A stretch of DNA of 8,067 nt from NCBI GenBank assembly GCA_030619425.1, contig JAUXBJ010000052.1, forward strand, positions 1 through 8,067, given 5' to 3'. This stretch comes from a bacterium. GTDB lineage: Bacteria > Zixibacteria > MSB-5A5 > GN15 > FEB-12. Under the pieces are notes generated by a model. That model saw only the letters and a list, made by a program, of their open reading frames with translations, ran no database searches and was not told where the DNA came from. Every line of letters begins with the position of its first letter. Position 1 is the first letter of the stretch. Below, piece by piece: positions 1 to 6,258 of the stretch. The position numbers and the translations under genes were made by a program.

Positions 1-22
1 AAAAACCTTTAATCCAGCGAGC

Positions 23-1195
23 TTGAAATTGAAGCGTAAACGGACCGGTAGACTTCTCACAATCTCAACAGTGGGCGCAGAAACCTGCAAGGCTTTTGTT
101 CCGGATTCTCTGCCCCCAAAACCGAAGCTGAGAATTGACGCTGATCTTCAAGAGTTATTGGACAGAGCTCTTCTGGCGCTGGGTAGGCTCGATACCATAA
201 CAACTCTTCTTCCAGATGCGTCTCTGTTCCTGTACATGTACATTAGGAAAGAAGCGGTACTATCGTCACAAATAGAGGGCACCCAATCTTCACTGTCGGA
301 CCTTCTGATGTTTGAAAGCAAGGGAACATCCGGTGTTCCTTTGGATGATGTTCGGGAAGTATCTAACTACGTGTCTGCGATGACCCACGGTTTGAGGAGA
401 GTCCGAAACGGGTTTCCTGTTTCTCTGAGGCTGCTCAAGGAAATCCACAAGGTGTTACTTTCACGTGGCAGAGATTCCAAGAAAACCCCAGGTGAATTCA
501 GACAATCTCAAAACTGGATTGGGGGAACGCGGCCTGGAAACGCAGCCTTTGTTCCACCCCCGCCTGAACGGGTAATGGAGTGCATGGGGGATTTGGAGAA
601 GTTTCTGCATAATGAACCGGTGAAGACATCGGTACTCCTGAAAGCAGCGCTGTCACATGTTCAGTTTGAATCCATCCATCCGTTCCTGGATGGTAATGGT
701 AGGTTGGGGCGTCTCCTGATAACTTTGCTGTTGTGTGCTGAGGAGACTTTGTCAGAGCCGAAGTTATACTTGAGCCTGTATCTGAAAAGCCACCGACAAG
801 AGTATTATGATAGACTCCAGGCAGTCAGGACCGATGGTGATTGGGAAGGTTGGGTCGAGTTCTTTCTTCGAGGTGTTCAAGAGACGGCACAGTCGGCCGT
901 GGAAACGGCCAAGCAACTGGCCGATCTTTTTAGTCGGGATAGACGGAAAGTCGAAGGACTCGGACGCGCGGCCGGTTCCGCCATTCGAGTACACATAGCC
1001 CTGCAGCAGCAAGCTGTAATGACGATCGGCAAAGGGGCAGAACTAACGCAGCTAACCGTACCCACGGTAACCAGTGCCATAAACCACCTAAAAGAGCTTG
1101 GAATGGTTGAGGAGTTGGAGACGACCGGCCGCAGCAAGTACTACAGTTACGCAGAGTATCTTCGAATCTTGAACGAAGGAACCGAGCAAACTTAG
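23..1195 (+). CDS. Fic-family protein adenylyltransferase with C-terminal winged helix
   Basis: Fic enzymes transfer AMP (sometimes another phosphate-containing group) from a nucleotide to a hydroxyl side chain of a target protein. The complete core motif HPFLDGNGRLGR is at residues 219-230, with H219 as the expected base and D223/N225 for metal and phosphate binding. The flap region with GGTRPGNAAFVPPPPE lies at about 167-182. An N-terminal inhibitory motif of the S-x-x-x-E-G type (SSQIEG, 81-86) marks it as a self-inhibited class II Fic protein. Residues about 325-385 look like a winged helix (TQLTVPTVTSAINHLKELGMV), suggesting DNA binding or autoregulation. No antitoxin gene is visible, as expected for class II. 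The TTG start gives a typical N-terminus, but it has no clear ribosome site and the frame stays open to the window edge, so the gene may begin further left. The stop lies 6 bases before a tRNA 3' fragment, suggesting cargo of an integrated element. Confidence 0.93.
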   Translation: MKLKRKRTGRLLTISTVGAETCKAFVPDSLPPKPKLRIDADLQELLDRALLALGRLDTITTLLPDASLFLYMYIRKEAVLSSQIEGTQSSLSDLLMFESKGTSGVPLDDVREVSNYVSAMTHGLRRVRNGFPVSLRLLKEIHKVLLSRGRDSKKTPGEFRQSQNWIGGTRPGNAAFVPPPPERVMECMGDLEKFLHNEPVKTSVLLKAALSHVQFESIHPFLDGNGRLGRLLITLLLCAEETLSEPKLYLSLYLKSHRQEYYDRLQAVRTDGDWEGWVEFFLRGVQETAQSAVETAKQLADLFSRDRRKVEGLGRAAGSAIRVHIALQQQAVMTIGKGAELTQLTVPTVTSAINHLKELGMVEELETTGRSKYYSYAEYLRILNEGTEQT

Positions 1196-1201
1196 GTCTG
1201 C

Positions 1202-1229
1202 ACGGGTTCGACTCCCGTTGGGGTCACCA
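1202..1229 (+). other. tRNA 3'-end fragment (T-arm, acceptor 3' strand and CCA), probable att site
   Basis: The T-stem ACGGG (1202-1206) pairs perfectly with CCCGT (1214-1218) around a canonical seven-base T-loop TTCGACT. It is followed by a seven-base acceptor strand TGGGGTC, discriminator A and CCA (1227-1229). The upstream bases are the end of the fic gene and contain no D-arm, anticodon arm or matching 5' acceptor strand (GACCCCA), so this is not a whole tRNA gene. Such duplicated tRNA 3' ends are left when tyrosine-recombinase elements insert into a tRNA gene. The orientation places the element to the left and old chromosome to the right. The parent tRNA cannot be named from 28 bases; tRNA-Glu is a guess from the acceptor end. 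Confidence 0.75.
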
Positions 1230-1238
1230 AATTTGATT

Positions 1239-1270
1239 TTTCGGCGTTTGATTTCCGTAAGACGCTGAAA
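1239..1270. repeat. Inverted repeat (hairpin 1 of a tandem pair)
   Basis: TTTCGGCGT (1239-1247) faces ACGCTGAAA (1262-1270), a nine-base stem with one G-U pair and a 14-base loop. It starts 9 bases after the tRNA fragment's CCA and shares TTTCGGCG with the next hairpin. There is no downstream T-run, so it is more likely a processing structure or part of a repeat than a terminator by itself. Confidence 0.5.
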
Positions 1271-1280
1271 AGTATAGAAG

Positions 1281-1309
1281 TTTCGGCGGTTCCAAAAGAG
1301 CCGCCGAAA
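1281..1309 (+). terminator. Strong hairpin downstream of the tRNA fragment, possible terminator
   Basis: TTTCGGCGGTTC (1281-1292) pairs with GAGCCGCCGAAA (1298-1309) over twelve bases with one G-U pair and a tight CAAAA loop. The A/T-flanked GC core is terminator-like, but the following bases (TACGTTATTCC) are only weakly T-rich, so intrinsic termination on the + strand is uncertain. On the - strand the hairpin is followed by CTTCTATACTTTT. It may be the native terminator of the original tRNA transcript, left behind when the element inserted. Confidence 0.45.
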
Positions 1310-1427
1310 TACGTTATTCCACTTGGAAATATGAAGTTTTGGAACCTCTGCCGGAGGCCGAGACTTGCGGGCGCCTGGAACTCCGCCGGGCCTTTCAGCA
1401 GATCACAGCAATAGGTTACACAAGGCT

Positions 1428-1498
1428 CGATGCTCTCCAGAGATACCTGATAGTTCGCTCAAAGATGAGCAGGAGTTATTTTTCAACAGAGAGCATCG
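1428..1498. repeat. Long inverted repeat with nested small hairpin
   Basis: CGATGCTCTC (1428-1437) has a perfect ten-base inverted copy, GAGAGCATCG (1489-1498). The 51-base interval holds a second small hairpin, GCTC (1457-1460) with GAGC (1467-1470). A perfect ten-base match in so small a space suggests a folded RNA or a remnant of a mobile or repeat element. No coding function is apparent. Confidence 0.45.
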
Positions 1499-1596
1499 TC
1501 CGGAAGCGCCGTGAGGCCGAGGTTTTTGCCTTCCCGTGGCCAGGTCAATAGACTGTTCGGGCGTGCAGGCGCGAGGAGACCTTGAGCGGTAGGTGC

Positions 1597-1624
1597 TTGC
1601 CTAATGGGGAAATCCGGTTATATT
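1597..1624 (+). promoter_or_regulatory. Candidate sigma70-type promoter for the C25 peptidase gene
   Basis: TTGCCT (1597-1602) and TATATT (1619-1624) are separated by 16 bases, matching the housekeeping consensus at four and five of six positions. Transcription would start near 1631, leaving a leader of about 80 bases before the ATG at 1710. Seen only by consensus, so moderate to low confidence. Confidence 0.35.
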
Positions 1625-1709
1625 GTGTGTGCAGCAACTATCCAGTGGCAGTCCCGTGTCGCACGGATGTATGGCTGGCATACAGCCGGCATCCCACCAT
1701 GGAGGAGAC

Positions 1710-4586
1710 ATGATTAAAGAGAGTTGTTTCTTTTCGAGGTCCATAATATTGCTGGCACTGAGTCTGATCACCGCGATGACGGCGACGGCAGACGATGCCT
1801 CACTGCCACCTGTTGAACAGGTTTACACATTCTCGCGGCCGCAAATAGAGACTGTCAAGATCGACGGCGAGATGTTTGACCGAGCAGTGATTGATGACTG
1901 TCCAGTTTCCGGATTGATTGGTCAGCCGGCCCTGCCGACAAAGAGAGCAAGAATCTTGCTTCCCTATGGCCAGCAGTTGTCGAATGTGGAGGTCGTTGTT
2001 GGTGAAAAAGCACTGGTTGCAACCGGTCTGCGACTACTGCCCATCGAACAGCCATTTGCGATGTCGACGCCACCGGACCAGATCCCACCGCTGGCCATCG
2101 ATGAAGCAGCTTATGCCCGCAGCGAGGTCATGCCGACAATAAAGCACCGGGTTCGTTCTACTCAATCCTTTCACGGGTATCGGGTGGTCTTTATCGATCT
2201 CATACCGGTAGAGTATATTCCAGCTAATAGTGCTCTTTTCTACTATCCTGAGATGAAGATCATTGTCCAGACAGAGGTTTCGTCCACAACTACAGCTTTG
2301 CGTAGTTTGGTTGTCGATGCCGAGGTTGTGTCCGCGAAAGTTGACAATAATGCTCAGCTTCTCAGCTACCCGTCGCCAGGATTGCCTTCATCCCGTGCAT
2401 ACGAACTCCTGATCATCTCACCAACCGAGTTGGCCGCAGCCTATCAGCCTCTGAAGGACTATCATGACGCTCACGGCATCCCGACCGAAATCCACACCTT
2501 AGATCAGATCGGTGGTAACGATCCGCACACAATTCGTGATTATATCCGTAACGAGTACCTGTCTAATGGTATCAGTCTGGTTCTTATCGGCGCCGATGAT
2601 GATATCATTCCCGCCCTCGACGTATTCGTCCAGGTGTTCTTTAGCTCCGGAAGTCTTACTGAGTACGACATGCCGGGTGATTTCTATTTTGCATGTCTGG
2701 ACGGCACCTTCAATTACGACGGCGACGGTTATTGGGCTGAGCCTACAGACGGCGAGGGGGGTGGCGAGATCGATTTGCTGCCGGAAGTCGGTGTCGGCCG
2801 GATCTCCGCAGCCAGTGTCGAAGAAGTCACGAACATGGTAACAAAGACTATTGCCTATCTTGAGAGCGAGGCACCGTATTTGTCCAAGGTCGTGCTGGCC
2901 GCGGAACGGTTGGGTTTCACTGCACTGGGTGAATATGGCGGGTATGCCATGGATGAAATGGTCAACGGCTCCGATGCCCATGGCTTTACCACCTATGGTT
3001 TTCCAGATAACCATTATGTAATCGACAAACTGTATGACATGACCTTCCTCCCCAACTACATCTGGCCGTCCAGTGAGATAATAGATCGAATCAACTCCGG
3101 AGTTCATATTGTAGACCATCTTGGTCATAGTTTCATCGGTTACGCAATGCGAACCGACACTACGATGGTTAAAAATCAACTTACGAATACCGAGTATTGT
3201 TTCTTGTACGCCGAAGGATGCACGGCCGGCATGTTCGACTACAACGACTGTTGGGCTGAGTATGTTACTGTGAAACTGGCCACCGGTGGTTTCGGATGTA
3301 TCGCCAACTCTCGTGGCGGAATAGGGTCGCGCTCAACTCAACATCCGGTACACGTGTTCAACCGTGAATTTTGGGATGCGATTTACAGCGCCGACGAGGG
3401 ACATCCTGAGTTGGGTATGGCCATGCTCGATGCGCGGTTTGACCTGGCTGCTCGAATTAACGATCCCGCCATGCGGTGGACATACTACGAGACCAACCTC
3501 TTCGCTGATCCGGCTGTTCGCATCAAACCGGTTCGCAGCCTGGCTATCATGTTTCCAGATGGTACCCCGGAGACAGTGCCACCAGGGGAGTCAACAAGCT
3601 TTGATGTTATGGTGACTGGGATTGGCGATGGTGTGCAACTGACAGGATCTGGGTTATTACATTGTGTAATCAATGGAGGGGAGCCAGTAGAACTGCCTCT
3701 GGAGTTAGTTAGAAATGAGTATTATCAGGCGACGCTACCACTCCTTGAGTGTGGGCAGGTCGTAGATTACTATGTCAGCATTGAAGAATCACAGTCAGGG
3801 CGTCGTTATGCCCCCGATCCGTCCGAGCCATTGAGGGCTATAGCCGTTACTGAAGAGATAACGGTCTTTCAGGATGATTTTGAGAGCGATGCCGGATGGA
3901 CAATATCGGGCGGGCTTTGGTCGCGAGGTCTGCCGCTTGGGCAGGGAGGAACTGATTTTCAGTACCCTGCCCCCGATCCCACCGAAGGCTGCCTTGGTCC
4001 CTTGGTCATGGGCTACAATCTTGCCGGTGACTACGAGCTTAACTTGCCGGCGTATCATGTCACTTCACCTGCCATCAACTGTTCCGGCATGACCAATACC
4101 AGACTCCGATTCTGCCGCTGGTTGGCCGTAGAGGAACCGATATACGATAAGGCCGTTATCTCGATCAGTACTGACGGTTCCAACTGGACAACGCTGTGGC
4201 AAAACCCCTTCGTTATCGCTGACTATTTCTGGAATGAGATCGAGTTCGACATTTCACCGTATGCAGATGATGAACCTGAGGTCTACCTGCGTTGGACGAT
4301 GGGTCCGACTGATGGTTGCCTGGTCATGGCCGGGTGGAATTTCGACAATGTGCGGGTAGTCTCGCTGTACTGCCAGGGCTGGGTCTGCGCCGACGTCGAT
4401 GGCGACGGCTCCGATCCCGACATCGCCGATCTGGTCTATCTGGTCGACTATATGTTCAACGAAGGTCCAGAACCGCCGGTGATGGACGCAGCCAACGTCG
4501 ATGGACTCGGCGGAATCGATATCGCCGACCTGGTATATATCGTGGATTACATGTTCAACAGCGGTCCGGAGCCTACCTGTCCGTAG
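1710..4586 (+). CDS. Secreted C25 (gingipain-like) cysteine peptidase with dockerin-like C-terminus
   Basis: The ATG at 1710 is chosen because GGAGG (1701-1705) precedes it and a signal peptide follows directly (hydrophobic 12-23, likely cut after A27 in ATA-DD); the frame is open upstream to a TTG at 1623. The product is 958 residues. After a propeptide-like region (about 35-230), a C25 catalytic domain spans about 231-608. It carries the expected catalytic pair H473 (in HLGHS) and C504 (in YAEGCTAG), and ends with the family's NLFADPAVRI strand. Next come an Ig-like segment (about 610-715) and a jelly-roll/MAM-like adhesion domain beginning DDFESDAGW (about 720-885, FDNVRV end). The tail, 893-958, is a duplicated dockerin-like module. 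The protein should be exported and matured by propeptide removal, and may act on extracellular protein. Substrate specificity cannot be told. It appears monocistronic. Confidence 0.9.
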   Translation: MIKESCFFSRSIILLALSLITAMTATADDASLPPVEQVYTFSRPQIETVKIDGEMFDRAVIDDCPVSGLIGQPALPTKRARILLPYGQQLSNVEVVVGEKALVATGLRLLPIEQPFAMSTPPDQIPPLAIDEAAYARSEVMPTIKHRVRSTQSFHGYRVVFIDLIPVEYIPANSALFYYPEMKIIVQTEVSSTTTALRSLVVDAEVVSAKVDNNAQLLSYPSPGLPSSRAYELLIISPTELAAAYQPLKDYHDAHGIPTEIHTLDQIGGNDPHTIRDYIRNEYLSNGISLVLIGADDDIIPALDVFVQVFFSSGSLTEYDMPGDFYFACLDGTFNYDGDGYWAEPTDGEGGGEIDLLPEVGVGRISAASVEEVTNMVTKTIAYLESEAPYLSKVVLAAERLGFTALGEYGGYAMDEMVNGSDAHGFTTYGFPDNHYVIDKLYDMTFLPNYIWPSSEIIDRINSGVHIVDHLGHSFIGYAMRTDTTMVKNQLTNTEYCFLYAEGCTAGMFDYNDCWAEYVTVKLATGGFGCIANSRGGIGSRSTQHPVHVFNREFWDAIYSADEGHPELGMAMLDARFDLAARINDPAMRWTYYETNLFADPAVRIKPVRSLAIMFPDGTPETVPPGESTSFDVMVTGIGDGVQLTGSGLLHCVINGGEPVELPLELVRNEYYQATLPLLECGQVVDYYVSIEESQSGRRYAPDPSEPLRAIAVTEEITVFQDDFESDAGWTISGGLWSRGLPLGQGGTDFQYPAPDPTEGCLGPLVMGYNLAGDYELNLPAYHVTSPAINCSGMTNTRLRFCRWLAVEEPIYDKAVISISTDGSNWTTLWQNPFVIADYFWNEIEFDISPYADDEPEVYLRWTMGPTDGCLVMAGWNFDNVRVVSLYCQGWVCADVDGDGSDPDIADLVYLVDYMFNEGPEPPVMDAANVDGLGGIDIADLVYIVDYMFNSGPEPTCP

Positions 4587-4703
4587 ATTTATCTATGTTC
4601 GTAGGCGGCCGCGCGCTGCGCTTGGTTAGCAGTGACATGATCGTGGGCTCATCACCAGACCTCAAGAGAATAGGTCACCCGGCAAGTACAGGTTCGGCAT
4701 TAT

Positions 4704-4721
4704 TTGTGAAATAAATCACTT
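4704..4721. promoter_or_regulatory. Crp/Fnr-family operator-like palindrome
   Basis: TTGTGA (4704-4709), six bases, then TCACTT (4716-4721) matches the Crp/Fnr superfamily layout TTGTGA-N6-TCACAA in the left half and in TCAC of the right half. Its centre is about 42 bases before the start expected from the promoter at 4720-4748, the usual place for a class II activator. Which family member binds (Fnr, HcpR, Crp or another) cannot be decided, and no such regulator is encoded here. Confidence 0.45.
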
Positions 4722-4748
4722 GATTGTTGACCTTAATACTATTATCAT
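4720..4748 (+). promoter_or_regulatory. Candidate promoter of the Rrf2-cytochrome-HdrD operon
   Basis: TTGATT (4720-4725) and TATCAT (4743-4748) are separated by an ideal 17 bases, giving a predicted start near 4755 and a leader of about 50 bases. A second pairing, TTGACC (4727-4732) with TACTAA (4751-4756), has an 18-base spacer. The region is the most AT-rich part of the gap and the -35 box touches the Crp/Fnr-like palindrome. Confidence 0.45.
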
Positions 4749-4804
4749 TTTACTAAGGTTTTGGCTGGAAACGGTCGTTTTTTTTGTAAGGTGGAGATAG
4801 TGCG

Positions 4805-5317
4805 ATGAAGCTTTCGACACGTGCAAGGTATGGTCTCAGGATGATGGTTGAGTTGGCCCGCGCGCTGCGAAAAGAAAAGCTGGTGCGGCTTCGTCAAATT
4901 GCCAAGGTTACAGGATTGTCGGAGAACTACATGGCGCAGTTGGCTATGTCGTTGAGGAACGATGGTCTGCTCCTCGGCGTGTCCGGCAAGAAAGGCGGTT
5001 ATCGCCTGGCGCGAGAACCGCACGAGATTTCGGTGAAGGACATTGTTCAGGCTGTTCAGGGACCGATCGGTCTGACCGACTGCACTATTCACCCTGAGTT
5101 ATGTCTCAACGCTCCCTTTTGCGAAGCACGCATGGTTTGGGTGCTGGCGAACTACCGGCTGTCGGAGGTATTCGAGGGCATCACGCTGGCGGACATGATC
5201 GACAAAGACTTTGTTAAGAATACACGCAAGAAAAATCCAGAGATGAAACTGCTGAACCCGGACAAGATCATGGCTACCGATTCGTTGATCATGAACTGTC
5301 CGGCCGGCACAGATTAG
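4805..5317 (+). CDS. Rrf2-family transcriptional regulator, probable Fe-S sensor
   Basis: Rrf2 proteins (IscR, NsrR, RirA and relatives) are dimeric winged-helix regulators, many of which carry a redox-sensitive Fe-S cluster. The opening KLSTRARYGLRMMVELA and the helix-turn-helix with wing (about 27-70: RQIAKVTGLSENYMAQL, then GKKGGYRLAR) are typical. Three cysteines, C93, C100 and C106, sit where IscR binds its cluster, spaced C-x6-C-x5-C against C-x5-C-x5-C in IscR. So cluster binding is likely but the ligand sensed is unknown. The C-terminal part (about 138-170) is longer than in many members and adds C165. GTGGAG (4791-4796) precedes the ATG by 8 bases. The gene leads an operon, 20 bases before the cytochrome gene, so it probably regulates that redox complex and itself. 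Confidence 0.92.
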   Translation: MKLSTRARYGLRMMVELARALRKEKLVRLRQIAKVTGLSENYMAQLAMSLRNDGLLLGVSGKKGGYRLAREPHEISVKDIVQAVQGPIGLTDCTIHPELCLNAPFCEARMVWVLANYRLSEVFEGITLADMIDKDFVKNTRKKNPEMKLLNPDKIMATDSLIMNCPAGTD

Positions 5318-5337
5318 TAACAGTCGGGAAAAGGCAA

Positions 5338-6258
5338 ATGGTGGCGATTCAGTACTTAACGATTATATCAGTAGTGGTGGCGTTTGCGGCGATGATCATC
5401 AAGGCGCTGCGATACGCCACCGCTCCGCAGTCGATGCGGTGGGAGCTATATCCGGTACCGCATGAGAAAGGGAAGGCCGAATACGGGGGTTCCTATCTTG
5501 AGGAACTCGATTGGTGGACCAAGCCACGCCACAAGGATCTGTTCAACGAGTTGAAAGAGATGGCGGCGGAGGTTATTTTGCTCAAGGGCGTATTTAACCA
5601 CAACAAACGAGCCTGGTGTTCGTCCTGGCCGTTTCATTTCGGACTTTACTTCTGTATCTGTTGGCTGGTACTGTTGTTGTTGGGTGGATTGCTGGAAGGC
5701 GCCGGGGTCGGTATCTCGGGCCAGTCGGACTGGTGGGGGCAAGCTGTTTACTATGTCACGGCTGGGTTTGGATACGCCGGTCTCGTTCTGAGTGGGCTGG
5801 GGGCACTGGGTCTGCTGATTTGGCGTAGTTCGGATAAAGCGATGCGTAAGTTCAGCTCGCCGATCGACTACTTCAATCTTGTCTTTTTCGTGGTGGTAGC
5901 GGCAGTGACGTTGGCGGCCCACCTGACCGCGGACCCAGGCCACGCCGCCATGCGGAGCTATGTGCATGCGATGATTACACTGGTGCCGGTAAGGGAGGTG
6001 GGGACGTTGCTGATGCTGGAGATCATTCTGATCTCGCTGTTGATTATGTGGATACCGCTGACGCGGATGTCGCATTTTGTGGCCAAGTACTTCCTCTATC
6101 ATTCCGTGCGCTGGGAGGACGAACCCAACATGCCGGGCAGCAAACTGGATCAGGTATTGCAGGCACAACTGGGCCGCAAGATCGGTTGGGGCGCACCGCA
6201 TATCGATTCAGAGAAAACCTGGGGTGAAGCGGTAACGGAGAACAACGAAAATGAGTAA
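5338..6258 (+). CDS. Membrane cytochrome b subunit, NarI/DsrM/TmcC-like
   Basis: This 306-residue integral membrane protein resembles the gamma subunit of nitrate reductase and its relatives DsrM and TmcC, which exchange electrons between menaquinol and an HdrD-like partner through b haems. I see hydrophobic segments at about 3-22, 98-118, 136-162, 177-198 and 223-245. Histidines well placed as haem ligands are H100, H195, H210 and H246; H246 is in RMSHFVAKYFLYH, a conserved-looking end of the last helix. A long soluble loop (about 25-95, RWELYPVPHE ... ELDWWTKPR) follows the first helix and resembles TmcC-type proteins more than true NarI. AAAGG (5330-5334) precedes the ATG. The stop overlaps the next gene by 8 bases, indicating translational coupling. 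There are no NarGHJ genes, so a nitrate reductase role is unlikely. Confidence 0.88.
   Translation: MVAIQYLTIISVVVAFAAMIIKALRYATAPQSMRWELYPVPHEKGKAEYGGSYLEELDWWTKPRHKDLFNELKEMAAEVILLKGVFNHNKRAWCSSWPFHFGLYFCICWLVLLLLGGLLEGAGVGISGQSDWWGQAVYYVTAGFGYAGLVLSGLGALGLLIWRSSDKAMRKFSSPIDYFNLVFFVVVAAVTLAAHLTADPGHAAMRSYVHAMITLVPVREVGTLLMLEIILISLLIMWIPLTRMSHFVAKYFLYHSVRWEDEPNMPGSKLDQVLQAQLGRKIGWGAPHIDSEKTWGEAVTENNENE

Larger units (their letters stand above)
1230..1709. other. Intergenic region without a convincing gene
   Basis: This 480-base gap separates the tRNA fragment from the secreted protease gene. I see no open frame with a recognisable product and a ribosome site; a 70-codon frame starting with TTG at 1339 has neither. 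The gap does hold two tandem hairpins (1239-1309), a long-armed nested inverted repeat (1428-1498) and a candidate promoter (1597-1624), each listed separately. An uncharacterised structured RNA is possible, but I matched no known RNA family. Confidence 0.6.
4587..4804. other. Intergenic regulatory region between peptidase and Rrf2 operon
   Basis: This 218-base gap has no supported gene. Its left half is GC-rich with only weak, T-run-less inverted repeats (for example GACCT/AGGTC around 4658-4677), so I cannot assign a terminator for the peptidase gene. Its right half from about 4700 is AT-rich and contains the Crp/Fnr-like site and the promoter listed separately. A run of eight T (about 4778-4785) sits just before the ribosome site of the Rrf2 gene. 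Confidence 0.6.

Noticed and set aside
1202..1229. Possible 3' end of a tmRNA (ssrA) gene
   Set aside because: tmRNA begins with GGGG and its 3' acceptor strand should carry the complementary C-rich end; here it is TGGGGTC. No tag-peptide region or 5' part is present.
1428..1498. Integron attC site
   Set aside because: The arms do not carry the RYYYAAC and GTTRRRY core sites, and no integrase or cassette array is visible.
1339..1551. A 70-codon + strand frame starting at TTG in the gap after the tRNA fragment
   Set aside because: It has no ribosome site, no recognisable family features, and overlaps the long inverted repeat at 1428-1498. I treat it as chance.
1623..1709. Upstream TTG start that would add 29 residues to the C25 peptidase
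   Set aside because: The added residues would precede a clear signal peptide, and the ATG at 1710 has GGAGG just before it. The region also overlaps the likely promoter.
2499..3179. A 226-codon - strand frame inside the peptidase gene
   Set aside because: It lies antisense to the catalytic domain, whose motifs are intact, and its product resembles nothing I know.
4630..4677. Terminator for the peptidase gene
   Set aside because: The short inverted repeats here (GTG-ATGA with TCAT-CAC, and GACCT with AGGTC) are weak, with no following T-run.
4316..4714. A 132-codon + strand frame overlapping the end of the peptidase gene
   Set aside because: Its sequence is an arginine-rich out-of-frame reading of the dockerin-like repeat, with no ribosome site.
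5446..6201. A 251-codon - strand frame inside the cytochrome gene
   Set aside because: It is antisense to a well-supported membrane protein and its His/Gln/Arg-rich product is typical of a shadow frame.
5338..6258. True respiratory nitrate reductase gamma subunit (narI)
   Set aside because: No narGHJ genes are adjacent, the protein has a long extra loop, and it is coupled to an HdrD-like gene, which fits the DsrM/TmcC relatives.
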